A stretch of 64,000 nucleotides of DNA. It comes from Mucilaginibacter cryoferens. Lineage in GTDB: Bacteria > Bacteroidota > Bacteroidia > Sphingobacteriales > Sphingobacteriaceae. The stretch's first letter is position 1, and every line of letters begins with the position of its first letter. The translations under genes and the position numbers were made by a program. The stretch lies in NCBI RefSeq assembly GCF_014205845.1, contig NZ_JACHCR010000012.1:62001-126000 (forward strand), in the 5' to 3' direction. Shown piece after piece: positions 54,413 to 64,000 of this stretch. The notes beneath the pieces were generated by a model, which saw only the letters and a list, made by a program, of their open reading frames with translations, did not search any database and was not told the origin of the DNA.

Positions 54413-55852
54413 ATGAAACTTAAATATACAACCATCATATTATCCGGCGCGCTTTTATTATCGGCGGCGTCGTGCAAAAAAGATTTGGTAAAAATTAACC
54501 AAAACCCAAACAACTCGCAAACGGCGCAGCCAGATTACCTGCTTACCGCAGCCACCAAGGCAACTGCCGATACTTATTGGGGAGTTGCCAATACCATGGA
54601 ATCGAGTCTATTGTTTGTACAGTACTGGGCCAAAATTCAGTACACAGATCCAGACAGGTATATAGTAACCAACAGCGCCTTCCAGGAGCTTTGGACGGTA
54701 GGTTATTCTAAAAGCATTGTTAACCTTAACCAGATCATTAAACTGGGCGATGCACAAGCCAATACCAACTATAAAGGTGTTGCATTGGTGTTACGTTCAT
54801 GGGTATTTACATTGTTAACTGATGCCTATGGCAATATCCCATACAAGCAGGCAGCCAATATCGACCAATACCTTACCCCGGCTTACGACAATCAAAAAGA
54901 TGTTTACTTTGCCTTGCTTGATGATTTAAAAGCTGCGCAAACCGCGCTTGATCCGGCAGGTAAAGCTATTGCCGGCGATGTAATTTATGGCAATAATATT
55001 GCCCTTTGGAAAAAGTTTGCCAACTCGCTGCGTTTGCGCATCGCCCTGCGTATTGCCGATAGAGAACCCGCAAAAGCCAAACAGGTTTTGGCCGATATTG
55101 CCACAGAAGGGGGCTCCTATATTAATGCCACAGCAGAGATAGCTCAATTTACGTATCTGGATTCGCCCAACCAAAACCCGGTGAGCAATTTATTTGATAC
55201 CCGCGACGATTACCGCGTAAGTAAAACCATTGTAGATAAGTTAACTACCCTCAATGATCCGCGCTTACCTATCTACGTTAGTAAAACGTCGGCTGCCACG
55301 CCACAAACCTATGTAGGTATCCCTAACGGATTATTGGTTGGCGATGCCAGTAACCTTGGTTTTACCAAAACATCAAGACCGGGTACTTACTTTTTGGCTC
55401 CACATGCCCCGGCTGTGATCATCAGCTACGCCGAGGTATTGTTTGATCGTGCCGAAGCGGCAGCCCGTGGTTTTACCACTGAAAACGCGGCAGATCTGTA
55501 CAAGCAGGCTATAGCTGCATCCTTAAAACAATACAGTATAGCCGATGCAGATGCGGCTACGTACACCGCATTACCGGCAGTACAATATGATGCCACCAAC
55601 TATAAAAAATCTATCGGCGAACAAAAATGGATAGCACTTTTTGGCCAGGGGTTAGAAGCCTTTGCCGAATGGCGCAGGCTGGATTACCCGCAACTGCAAC
55701 CCGCTGTTGCCGGTACTCTAAACGGTAAAATACCGGTAAGGTTTATTTACCCGGGTACCGAGCAATCGCTTAATGGCGCCAACTATACTGCCGCTGTAGC
55801 TGCCCAGGGAGCCGATGTACTAACCACTAAATTGTGGTTTGATGTAAACTAA
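54413..55852 (+). CDS. SusD/RagB-like lipoprotein
   Basis: The protein has 479 residues with a lipoprotein signal ending in LLLSAASC (Cys21). The mature chain starts NQNPNNSQTAQPDYLLTAATKA and contains tetratricopeptide-like helices typical of SusD (SusD-like group 2). It is found six bases after the SusC stop, so it is co-transcribed. The pair forms an outer-membrane uptake complex. A terminator follows at 55860. Confidence 0.9.
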   Translation: MKLKYTTIILSGALLLSAASCKKDLVKINQNPNNSQTAQPDYLLTAATKATADTYWGVANTMESSLLFVQYWAKIQYTDPDRYIVTNSAFQELWTVGYSKSIVNLNQIIKLGDAQANTNYKGVALVLRSWVFTLLTDAYGNIPYKQAANIDQYLTPAYDNQKDVYFALLDDLKAAQTALDPAGKAIAGDVIYGNNIALWKKFANSLRLRIALRIADREPAKAKQVLADIATEGGSYINATAEIAQFTYLDSPNQNPVSNLFDTRDDYRVSKTIVDKLTTLNDPRLPIYVSKTSAATPQTYVGIPNGLLVGDASNLGFTKTSRPGTYFLAPHAPAVIISYAEVLFDRAEAAARGFTTENAADLYKQAIAASLKQYSIADADAATYTALPAVQYDATNYKKSIGEQKWIALFGQGLEAFAEWRRLDYPQLQPAVAGTLNGKIPVRFIYPGTEQSLNGANYTAAVAAQGADVLTTKLWFDVN

Positions 55853-55859
55853 AGATTAC

Positions 55860-55900
55860 AGGCGATCATCCTAAGTAAATACTCCGGATGATCGCCTTTT
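55860..55900 (+). terminator. Terminator after susD
   Basis: AGGCGATCATCC (55860-55871) pairs perfectly with GGATGATCGCCT (55886-55897), then T-rich sequence. It separates the SusCD transcript from the following tRNA-Cys. Confidence 0.9.
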
Positions 55901-55905
55901 ATAAA

Positions 55906-55978
55906 GGCGGAGTGGCCGAGTGGCTTAGGCGGGGGTCTGCAAAACCCTTTACGGTGGTTCGAATCCACCCTCACGCCT
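55906..55978 (+). tRNA. tRNA-Cys (GCA)
   Basis: A 73-base cloverleaf: acceptor GGCGGAG with CTCACGCC, D arm GCC...GGC, anticodon arm GGGGT-CTGCAAA-ACCCT with anticodon GCA, and T arm GGTGG-TTCGAAT-CCACC. The 3' acceptor strand has one extra base (an A bulge) relative to the 5' strand, which is odd. CCA is not encoded. It follows the SusCD terminator and precedes a PIG-L gene by 21 bp. Confidence 0.9.
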
Positions 55979-55999
55979 CATTGTTAAGTATTAACTAAC

Positions 56000-57013
56000 A
56001 TGAGTATGAAAAAGTTGACTGCTTTATTACTGACCATTATCTTTTACTTTAACGTAAACGGGCTGGAACAGTCCTTAGCCCAGGCCCCATCTCATGGGCC
56101 GCGTGTGTTAGTAGTAATGGCGCACCCTGATGATGAAAGTACATTTTCGGTAGCGTTGTACAAAATTGCGAAGGAGCAACATGGCATTGTAGATCTGTTT
56201 GTGATAACCAATGGCGAAGCCGGCTATAAGTATTCGACCCTGGCCGAAACCTATTATGGCGTTAACCTTACCGTCGAAAAAACGGGCAGGGCCAACCTAC
56301 CTGCCATCCGCAAAAAAGAACTGTCTAATGCCGGTAGGATATTAGGCGTAAACCAATATTACTTTGCCAATCAATTGGACGCTCATTATACTTTGGACGA
56401 AAAAGAACCTTTAGATACCAGCTGGAACACCCAGGCAATTAAAAAACAATTGAACCAGGTATTACTAAACAACCATTACGATTTTGTTTTTACGCTGCTG
56501 CCCGAAACTACAACCCATGGTCAGCATAAGGCAGCAACCTTAATAGCGTTGGGTGCTATAGCCGCTTTGCCTATAGCTAATCGGCCCATTATTTTAGGTG
56601 CTGCCACTTTAAATAAAATAGCTCCTGTTGCCCATTTTACACAATACGCACAATATCCATTAACTAAAACGGTAAGCGACACCGCTTTATTTAGTATAGA
56701 TCGTAACGCGTCGTTCAGTTACAAAAACAGGATAAATTATAAGGTTATAGCCAACTGGGAAATTGCAGAACACAAATCGCAAGGCCTTACCCAGATGAGT
56801 ATGAACGATGGCGACCTGGAGGAGTTTTGGTATTTCGCAATCAATGGTGAGGCTGGTATCAGCAAAAGTAAAGCCTTCTTTAACGCGCTTGCTAACACAC
56901 CGTATGTGTCTAAAATTTACACTGAGCGTAAACCGGTGTATTCCAAATTAAATTATATGGTGAGCTTGTCGTTCACCACTGGTGATTTAACCGCCGGAAA
57001 TAGTTGCCTGTGA
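56000..57013 (+). CDS. Secreted PIG-L (LmbE-like) deacetylase
   Basis: The protein has 337 residues with signal peptide to about LAQ (28). PIG-L enzymes remove acetyl groups from N-acetylglucosamine-containing compounds with zinc. The motif AHPDDE at about 41-46 and a later HGQHKAA near 173 hold the metal ligands. The export signal argues against bacillithiol synthesis (BshB is cytosolic) and for an extracellular substrate. The last codons overlap a REP-like hairpin (57003-57026), which provides the stop. The start lies 21 bp after tRNA-Cys, so they may share a transcript. Confidence 0.88.
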   Translation: MSMKKLTALLLTIIFYFNVNGLEQSLAQAPSHGPRVLVVMAHPDDESTFSVALYKIAKEQHGIVDLFVITNGEAGYKYSTLAETYYGVNLTVEKTGRANLPAIRKKELSNAGRILGVNQYYFANQLDAHYTLDEKEPLDTSWNTQAIKKQLNQVLLNNHYDFVFTLLPETTTHGQHKAATLIALGAIAALPIANRPIILGAATLNKIAPVAHFTQYAQYPLTKTVSDTALFSIDRNASFSYKNRINYKVIANWEIAEHKSQGLTQMSMNDGDLEEFWYFAINGEAGISKSKAFFNALANTPYVSKIYTERKPVYSKLNYMVSLSFTTGDLTAGNSCL

Positions 57014-57105
57014 GGACACAGGCAACGGGACAAAGTAACAACTTCTCCCCGATGGCTGTGTCCTCACAGCCATCTAACCGCCGGAATGGTTACCTGTGAG
57101 GGCAA
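57003..57105. repeat. REP-like hairpin cluster after the PIG-L gene
   Basis: Two perfect 10-bp hairpins, 57003-57026 (arm GTTGCCTGTG, loop AGGA) and 57051-57074 (arm GATGGCTGTG, loop TCCT), plus a damaged third near 57088-57105. They match the hairpins at 34306 and 34367. The inner TGTG/CACA and loop stay the same while outer bases change in pairs, which indicates selection for structure. Confidence 0.8.
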
Positions 57106-57176
57106 CATTTAATTTATCGCACAAAAAAGCCCCCTTTTGCAAGGAGGCTATATAAAATAAGTTTATAAATGGCTTA

Positions 57177-58061
57177 TTATCCTGCCAATGCTGCCGCGCC
57201 GCTCACAATTTCGGTAAGCTCGGTAGTAATAGCTGCCTGACGGGCCTGGTTGTATGAAAGTTTTAAGGCTTTTAACAGTTCGCCGGCATTTTCTGTCGCT
57301 TTATCCATCGCTGTCATACGGGCGCCATGCTCAGATGCATTTGAATCTAATACGGCACGGTATAACTGGATCTTAATATTTTTAGGGATCAATTGCTCTA
57401 CAATTTCCTCCTGCGAAGGCTCCAGAATGTAATCAACAGTAGATGTTGATTTAACCACTTCCTTTTTCTCGGGTTTTGGAACCGGTAACAATTGCTCGGC
57501 AATTTGGTATTGCACTGCGGCGTTACGGAAATGGTTATACACCAGCTCCACGCGATCGTATTGGCCGTTCACAAAACCTTGCATAATACTTTCTGTAATT
57601 ACAGAAGCGTTTTCGAAGTTAAGGTTCAGGTACAAATCGTTATTGTTGCCTATTACGTTGTACTTGCGTCTTTCGTAAAACTCCTGGCTTTTTTTGCCAA
57701 TAGCAACTATAGAAACATTCCCGGCCGCTAATTGCTTGCTGTATTTTTCGGCAATAAGGTTATTGGCCGTTTTAATTACATTGGCGTTAAAAGCACCAGC
57801 CAAACCACGGTTTGATGATACCACAACAACCAATACACGCACGGGCTCGCGCTCCTGCAAATATGGTGATGAGCCATCTTCCAAACTTTCAGAAAGGTTA
57901 GCCAAAAGTTCTTTCAACTTATTGGCATACGGGCGCAATTGAACAATAGCATTTGTAGCGCGTTTCAGCTTAGCTGCCGAAACCATTTTCATGGCCTTGG
58001 TAATTTGCTGTGTTGACGATACAGACTTTATCCTGTTTCTTACTTCTTTTAAATTAGCCAT
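57177..58061 (-). CDS. atpG: ATP synthase gamma subunit
   Basis: The protein has 294 residues. It forms the central shaft of F1 that couples proton flow to ATP synthesis. The N-terminal helix reads MANLKEVRNRIKSVSSTQQITKAMKMVSAAKLKRA, and the C-terminal one ends with ALKLSYNQARQAAITTELTEIVSGAAAL; both are classical. It is the last gene of the minus-strand operon, 139 bp after atpA. A repeat-rich spacer separates the two genes. The beta and epsilon genes are not here, as is common in Bacteroidota where atpDC are placed elsewhere. Confidence 0.97.
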   Translation of the reverse strand: MANLKEVRNRIKSVSSTQQITKAMKMVSAAKLKRATNAIVQLRPYANKLKELLANLSESLEDGSSPYLQEREPVRVLVVVVSSNRGLAGAFNANVIKTANNLIAEKYSKQLAAGNVSIVAIGKKSQEFYERRKYNVIGNNNDLYLNLNFENASVITESIMQGFVNGQYDRVELVYNHFRNAAVQYQIAEQLLPVPKPEKKEVVKSTSTVDYILEPSQEEIVEQLIPKNIKIQLYRAVLDSNASEHGARMTAMDKATENAGELLKALKLSYNQARQAAITTELTEIVSGAAALAG

Positions 58062-58070
58062 TCTTTGTTG

Positions 58071-58198
58071 AGATGTGAGATATGAGATATGAGATATGAG
58101 ATTAACCCCATACTCTTATTTCCTCTCTATATCTAATTTAATCTGCCAGGTATGAGATTTAAGAAAATCTCAAATCTCATATCTAACATCTCATATCT
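58071..58198. repeat. Inverted GAGATATGAGAT repeats between atpA and atpG
   Basis: Tandem GAGATATGA units at 58071-58103 are complementary to TCTCATATCT-type units at 58168-58198, with a few mismatches. They would fold into an imperfect hairpin in the operon mRNA. Related words appear in the atpF-atpH gap (60365-60430). Confidence 0.65.
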
Positions 58199-58200
58199 AA

Positions 58201-59775
58201 TTAATATTTTCCTGCCAGTTCTTTAGCTACTGTTTCCAGTACGCCTGTTATCTGATCATCAAATTTACCTGCTTTAAGGGCAGCTAATACTTCTGGATGA
58301 CGAGCTTCTAACTGACTTGTGTATTCTGCTTCAAACTTCCTGATATCTTTTACAGGTACGCTACGCATCAGGTTTTTAGTACCTAAGTAAATGATAGCAA
58401 CTTGTTTTTCTACAGATACAGGTGAGTACTGGCCTTGTTTCAATACCTCTACGTTACGAACGCCTTTATCCAACACGTTTTTGGTAGATGCATCCAAATC
58501 TGAACCGAATTTAGAGAAAGCCTCTAATTCGCGGTATTGAGCCTGGTCTAACTTCAAAGTACCTGCTACTTTCTTCATCGATTTGATCTGCGCGTTACCA
58601 CCCACACGAGATACCGAGATACCTACGTTAATGGCCGGACGAACACCCGCGTTGAATAAGTTAGACTCTAAGAAAATCTGACCATCGGTAATTGAAATTA
58701 CGTTGGTTGGAATGTATGCAGATACGTCGCCAGCCTGAGTTTCGATAATAGGCAAAGCGGTTAATGAACCACCACCTTTTACGATACTACGGATAGACTC
58801 CGGAAGATCGTTCATTTGCTGCGCGATAGAATCATTTGAGTTGATTTTAGCGGCACGCTCTAATAAACGGCTGTGCAGGTAAAATACGTCACCAGGATAA
58901 GCCTCACGACCCGGTGGACGACGTAATAACAATGATACCTCGCGGTAAGCAACTGCCTGTTTTGATAAATCGTCATAAACGATCAATGCAGGGCGACCAG
59001 TATCGCGGAAGTACTCGCCAATTGCAGCACCTGCAAAAGGAGCAAAGAACTGCATGGTAGCAGAGTCTGATGCGTTTGCAGCAACAACGATAGAGAATGG
59101 CATAGCACCATTTTCTTCAAGCGTGCGTACAATGTTTGCTACTGTTGATGCTTTTTGACCACATGCAACATATATACAGATAACCGGTTTACCGGCATCA
59201 TAAAATTCTTTCTGGTTGATGATGGTATCGATACAAACAGCTGTTTTACCAGTCTGGCGGTCACCAATAACCAACTCACGCTGGCCACGGCCGATAGGGA
59301 TCATCGCGTCGATAGCTTTGATACCTGTTTGCAAAGGCTCAGTAACCGGCTGACGGTAGATAACACCTGGTGCTTTACGCTCCAAAGGCATTTCGTAAGT
59401 TTGGCCTAAGATTGGTCCTTTACCATCAATTGGAGTACCTAAAGTATCAACAACACGGCCAAGCATGCCTTCGCCTACGTTGATAGATGCAATACGGTTG
59501 GTACGTTTTACGGTATCACCTTCTTTAATATCGTCAGATCTGCCTAACAATACCACACCCACATTATCTTCTTCAAGGTTAAGTACGATACCCTGTAATC
59601 CTGTGCCAAATTCAACAAGCTCACCTGATTGTACTTTTGTTAATCCATAAACGCGTGCAATACCGTCGCCCACCTGGAGTACAGTACCCACTTCTTCTAA
59701 TTCAGATTCTGACTTGAAGCCTGCCAACTGCTGACGCAAAATTGCCGATACTTCGTCTGGTCTTACCTCTACCAT
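58201..59775 (-). CDS. atpA: ATP synthase alpha subunit
   Basis: The protein has 524 residues. Walker A is seen as GDRQTGKT near 171-178. The signature [18 protein letters not shown] lies near 380, and the C-terminal domain is complete. The N-terminal part starts [17 protein letters not shown]. It is the non-catalytic nucleotide-binding subunit of F1. It lies between atpH (47 bp upstream) and atpG in the same direction. Confidence 0.98.
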   Translation of the reverse strand: MVEVRPDEVSAILRQQLAGFKSESELEEVGTVLQVGDGIARVYGLTKVQSGELVEFGTGLQGIVLNLEEDNVGVVLLGRSDDIKEGDTVKRTNRIASINVGEGMLGRVVDTLGTPIDGKGPILGQTYEMPLERKAPGVIYRQPVTEPLQTGIKAIDAMIPIGRGQRELVIGDRQTGKTAVCIDTIINQKEFYDAGKPVICIYVACGQKASTVANIVRTLEENGAMPFSIVVAANASDSATMQFFAPFAGAAIGEYFRDTGRPALIVYDDLSKQAVAYREVSLLLRRPPGREAYPGDVFYLHSRLLERAAKINSNDSIAQQMNDLPESIRSIVKGGGSLTALPIIETQAGDVSAYIPTNVISITDGQIFLESNLFNAGVRPAINVGISVSRVGGNAQIKSMKKVAGTLKLDQAQYRELEAFSKFGSDLDASTKNVLDKGVRNVEVLKQGQYSPVSVEKQVAIIYLGTKNLMRSVPVKDIRKFEAEYTSQLEARHPEVLAALKAGKFDDQITGVLETVAKELAGKY

Positions 59776-59822
59776 TGTTTAAATTTATTTAGAGTTTTAT
59801 GTTTAATAATGTTAAATCCCTT

Positions 59823-60359
59823 TTAAAGGGCAAATTCTTTTTTTAATTTGTTCAAAGTGCCTGTAACACTCGAATCAAGCTGCCTGTCGCCTACAGTAAG
59901 TATAAAACCTCCTATTAACGATGCATCAACTTTAGTGGCCAATTGTATGGTACCACCGATAGACTTTTGCAGTTCGGCAGCTATTACACTTTTATTTGCT
60001 TCAGATAAAGCTTTAGCCGATACTACTGTAGCTTTAGTAATATGATTTTTTAAGTTGTACAGGTTAACAAACTCGTACCCGGTAGTTCCTAAAATTTCGC
60101 CACGGCCTTTATTAACCATCAGCTTAAAAAAAGCAAGGGTTAGCTTATTTACTTTACCGGCAAAAATAAGATCAAGTATATTTAACTTTTTTGTATGCGC
60201 TACCACCGGATTAGCCAGCACAGCGGCAAGCTGCGGGTTAGCCTTTAAAGTATGCACAAAAAGCTCCATATCGGTTTTAGCTGCTTCTACACTGTTTTGC
60301 TCCTGAGCAAGATCAATGAGTGATTTGGCGTACCTGGCTGCTACTGTTAATTCTGACAT
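59823..60359 (-). CDS. atpH: ATP synthase delta subunit
   Basis: The protein has 178 residues. It links F1 to the b-subunit stalk. MSELTVAARYAKSLIDLAQEQ is the usual start, and the C-terminal domain has the VDASLIGGFILTVGDRQLDSSV motif. Neighbouring genes are atpF (80 bp upstream) and atpA. Confidence 0.95.
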   Translation of the reverse strand: MSELTVAARYAKSLIDLAQEQNSVEAAKTDMELFVHTLKANPQLAAVLANPVVAHTKKLNILDLIFAGKVNKLTLAFFKLMVNKGRGEILGTTGYEFVNLYNLKNHITKATVVSAKALSEANKSVIAAELQKSIGGTIQLATKVDASLIGGFILTVGDRQLDSSVTGTLNKLKKEFAL

Positions 60360-60439
60360 ATTTTATTTAGATGTGCGATGTTAGATAAGTGATTTGAGAT
60401 TAAAAAAATCCCATGTCGTCATATCTCCAATCTATACTA

Positions 60440-60931
60440 CTATAATGTAACTTCTTTTAATAGTTGTGCAACCAATGCATCCTGCTTGTTCTGGTCTTCC
60501 AGTTGTCCCTGCAATACCTTTTCGGCAATTTGTATAGATAATACAGCAACCTGATTTTTAACATCAGCCATAGCAACCGCTTTCTGATTGTTTATTTCCA
60601 CACGGGCAAGCTCAATCATGCGCGCGCCTTCTCTATGAGCCAATTCTTTAGCATCGCTTATCATCTGCTCTTTTACCTTTTTAGCATCAGATAAAATCTG
60701 ATCGCGCTCTGCACGGGCCTGTTTAATTAAGGCTTCATTTTCGCTGGTAAGGCGTGCCATTTCTTCTTTAGCTGCTTCAGCCTTTAATAAGGCCTTTTCT
60801 ATTGAAGACTCACGTTCGGTAATTGCCGACATGATAGGTTTCCAGGCAAATGCCTTTAGTAAAACAAGTAATATTAAAAAAGTAATACTTGTCCAGATAA
60901 CTAAACCCCATTCTGGTGTAACTAATTCCAT
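60440..60931 (-). CDS. atpF: ATP synthase b subunit
   Basis: The protein has 163 residues. One N-terminal membrane helix (WTSITFLILLVLLKAFAW) is followed by a long charged helix (about 40-160) rich in Glu, Lys and Ala, as expected for the peripheral stalk. It is in order after atpE and before atpH on the minus strand. Confidence 0.95.
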   Translation of the reverse strand: MELVTPEWGLVIWTSITFLILLVLLKAFAWKPIMSAITERESSIEKALLKAEAAKEEMARLTSENEALIKQARAERDQILSDAKKVKEQMISDAKELAHREGARMIELARVEINNQKAVAMADVKNQVAVLSIQIAEKVLQGQLEDQNKQDALVAQLLKEVTL

Positions 60932-61026
60932 TTTATTAACCTTATATACTTATATCAAATGAATATTCAATTAAAAACCATGGCGCAACCAACCGTTACG
61001 CACATGGTTTTTCCCTTTAGGCAATA

Positions 61027-62362
<1,336 letters not shown>

Positions 62363-62379
62363 TAATTGCGAGATTCTTA

Positions 62380-62760
62380 CTATAAATTTTGGTTGCGCAA
62401 GTTACGTAACAAACAGTAGATTTCAAAGCCCATATTCAGAAAATAAATATATAGAAAATCGGCCATAAAAACGTATCGGTTAACAGTAGTTTTAGTTAAA
62501 AAAAACAGTACAAAAAATAAGGTGAAAAGAATCTTAACCGTAGTAGCGGCCATAAATGTCTGGGTATACAAATCCTTCTTTATTTCTCCAACTATTACAA
62601 TCAAAGCTAAGGTGAGAAACGTAAGCAAGCATATAAACAAAAACATAACCCAAAACTTTGGTACCAGCCAGCCGGGTTGTAAATAACTAACAACTATTGC
62701 GGGCACAGCTAACAACGCAACAAAAAGCAGAAACGAAACGATGGTAAAGGTTAATTTCAA
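62380..62760 (-). CDS. Small ATP-synthase-operon membrane protein
   Basis: About 126 residues if the TTG at 62760 is the start. That codon overlaps the TGA of the preceding gene as TTGA, so translation is likely coupled. The open frame reaches 62832 in the same phase, overlapping that gene. Four hydrophobic segments are seen, and the C-terminus is basic (LLRNLRNQN). No family is certain, but similar small membrane proteins precede atpB in other Bacteroidota. It may help assemble or tune the synthase. Confidence 0.65.
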   Translation of the reverse strand: MKLTFTIVSFLLFVALLAVPAIVVSYLQPGWLVPKFWVMFLFICLLTFLTLALIVIVGEIKKDLYTQTFMAATTVKILFTLFFVLFFLTKTTVNRYVFMADFLYIYFLNMGFEIYCLLRNLRNQNL

Positions 62761-62990
62761 TTTTTTAACGATCTGATAACAATATATAATGAAATAAAAA
62801 CGCCAACAAGCGATAGCAACGCCGTAACCCATTTGGTTTGATGATTAGTTGCCTCGTCAATTTTATAACCGGCAAAAGCACCTATCCCAATCACAACCAC
62901 CATCTGGAAGGCAATGCCACTAAACTTGGCATAGGTATTTAATCCACCGCCCTCATTATCCTTATTATCACCTTGTTCATTTTGAGCCAT
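62757..62990 (-). CDS. AtpZ/AtpI-type ATP synthase accessory protein
   Basis: About 77 residues from ATG 62990 (an alternative ATG lies six bases upstream). It starts with a polar stretch, then YAKFSGIAFQMVVVIGIGAFAGYKID (first helix) and ALLSLVGVFISLYIVIRSL (second). This is the two-helix AtpZ/AtpI pattern. It is the first gene of the ATP synthase operon and diverges from the PorW-like gene. The family helps c-ring assembly or Mg2+ supply. Confidence 0.85.
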   Translation of the reverse strand: MAQNEQGDNKDNEGGGLNTYAKFSGIAFQMVVVIGIGAFAGYKIDEATNHQTKWVTALLSLVGVFISLYIVIRSLKN

Positions 62991-63060
62991 GCGCAAATTT
63001 ATTAAACCTATTGTATAATCTTTAGTATTTTAGCAATGCTTTTATAACCATGATCTTATT

Positions 63061-64000
63061 TTGAGGCGAGTGAGCATATTTTCCCTATCTAAAACACGTA
63101 ATTTTTTATTACCGGCGCTATTGATTGTGATAGCAGGCTGCTCGCTCGAAAAGGAAAGCGGCTTTAACCGCAATATGCAAAACCTTACCGCGCATTATAA
63201 TATACTGTTTAATGCAAATGAGATACTCCGCATTAAACAGGAAAGCTATGCTACCGCCTTTGTTGATTCTTATAACGAGCTGTTGAATGTTTACCCAGAT
63301 ACGTCAGCACAAAGCAGCATACCGGATAAGGACCTGGAACTTGCCATCAGCAAAGCCAACAAGATCATCAATATTAAAGAACAAAGCCATTACCTGGGCG
63401 ATGCCTACCTTGTTATGGGTAAAGCCCGCTTTTTAGAAGGCAGCTACTTTGATGCCGTAGAGTATTTTAACTACGTAATTGCATCCTACGGTAAACAAGC
63501 CAACTTAAAACAGGAGGCTTTAATATGGAAAGGGCGTGCTTTACTATACCTTAATATACCTACCCAGGCCAAAGTGGCTATTGATACGGCTATCCAAAAC
63601 ATCAATCCTAAAAAAAGCGTTCCGGCAGGCATATACGCTACCCAGTTACAATACGATATTAATACGGAAGAATATCCTGCCGCCGAAGAAAGCGCCAAAA
63701 TAGCTTTGCAGCACTGCCACGATGGTAGCCTTAAATTACGATGGACATTTATTTTGGCCCAGCTACAGGAACTTAATCAAAAGCCCGATGCAGCTATAGC
63801 TAACTATACCAGCATTGTTAAAAGTAACGCGTCGTTCGAAATGGCTTTTAATGCCAACTTAAACCGCATCCGCCTGCAGGATCAGGAGAACGGCATCAAA
63901 CAAAATAAAATTGAGCGTTTGCGCAAGTTGCTCAAAAACCAAAATAACAAGGAGTTTACAGATCAGATCTACTACCAGGTTGCCCAGCAGCTTTATGCAT
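63061..64000 (+). CDS. PorW/SprE-like TPR lipoprotein of type IX secretion, N-terminal part
   Basis: The frame starts at TTG 63061 or GTG 63070; no ATG fits because of an upstream stop at 63062-63064 in another frame. A lipoprotein signal ends at IVIAGC. The mature start FNRNMQNLTAHYNILFNANEIL matches the beginning of PorW/SprE, the periplasmic lipoprotein that links the type IX secretion motor to the outer-membrane translocon. Tetratricopeptide helices follow (HYLGDAYLVMGKARFLEGSYFDAVEYFNYVI). The window ends inside the gene after about 310 codons. It diverges from the ATP synthase operon. Confidence 0.75.
   Translation, partial: MRRVSIFSLSKTRNFLLPALLIVIAGCSLEKESGFNRNMQNLTAHYNILFNANEILRIKQESYATAFVDSYNELLNVYPDTSAQSSIPDKDLELAISKANKIINIKEQSHYLGDAYLVMGKARFLEGSYFDAVEYFNYVIASYGKQANLKQEALIWKGRALLYLNIPTQAKVAIDTAIQNINPKKSVPAGIYATQLQYDINTEEYPAAEESAKIALQHCHDGSLKLRWTFILAQLQELNQKPDAAIANYTSIVKSNASFEMAFNANLNRIRLQDQENGIKQNKIERLRKLLKNQNNKEFTDQIYYQVAQQLYA

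Overview
The window comes from a Bacteroidota genome, most likely a Sphingobacteriaceae member close to Mucilaginibacter or Pedobacter. The grounds are SusC/SusD and TonB-type outer-membrane proteins, BF3164-like beta-propeller lipoproteins, a PorW/SprE-like type IX secretion lipoprotein, CrtZ-type carotenoid hydroxylase, an ATP synthase operon without beta and epsilon genes, TAnnTTTG-type -7 promoter elements and moderate to low GC. The genus is inference.

Region 1-3240 holds the end of a GH28 polygalacturonase and a Fic protein fused to an AbiEi-like winged-helix domain. Its AT-rich leader carries about eight copies of an A-tract/TTG motif. Region 3241-19443 is accessory DNA. Three copies of a tRNA-Asn-like 3' half, each followed at once by a hairpin terminator, sit at 3241, 17273 and 19401. 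A decayed large serine recombinase lies inside the first. Between copies one and two is a visibly AT-rich minus-strand locus (16947 down to 4147). In reading order it encodes a stand-alone LytTR regulator, a UGM-like FAD protein, two paralogous GT-C-like membrane proteins, an extra type I signal peptidase, a small secreted Ser/Cys-rich peptide, a beta-propeller lipoprotein, a membrane redoxin, a second beta-propeller and an outer-membrane beta-barrel receptor. I read this as one peptide maturation/export or surface system. A LytTR-style direct repeat with 21-bp period lies in front of the peptide gene. Between copies two and three are an SDR oxidoreductase and an AraC regulator.

Region 19444-49763 is mostly ordinary chromosome: two small secreted or membrane proteins, alpha-galactosidases (GH36, GH27), an FMN glutamate-synthase-like protein, a GreA-C-like protein, a 2Fe-2S ferredoxin, a Crp/Fnr regulator, CrtZ, a UDG-like protein, dihydrolipoyl dehydrogenase, a CocE-type hydrolase, tandem M1 peptidases, a GIN-domain protein, a GT39-like enzyme, and a TolC-HlyD-MFS efflux operon divergent from an AraC regulator. 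The efflux promoter shares a 66-bp block with the promoter of a neighbouring universal stress protein.

Region 50031-57013 looks sulfur-controlled. A clear SAM-I riboswitch precedes a TlpA-like redoxin. A 36-codon ORF ending in Arg-Cys-Cys-Cys precedes a SusC/SusD pair. A tRNA-Cys and a secreted PIG-L deacetylase follow. Region 57177-62990 is the ATP synthase operon (minus strand: atpZ, a small membrane protein, atpB, E, F, H, A, G). The window ends inside a PorW/SprE-like lipoprotein gene. Coordinates and repeat comparisons were read by eye; no database search was run.
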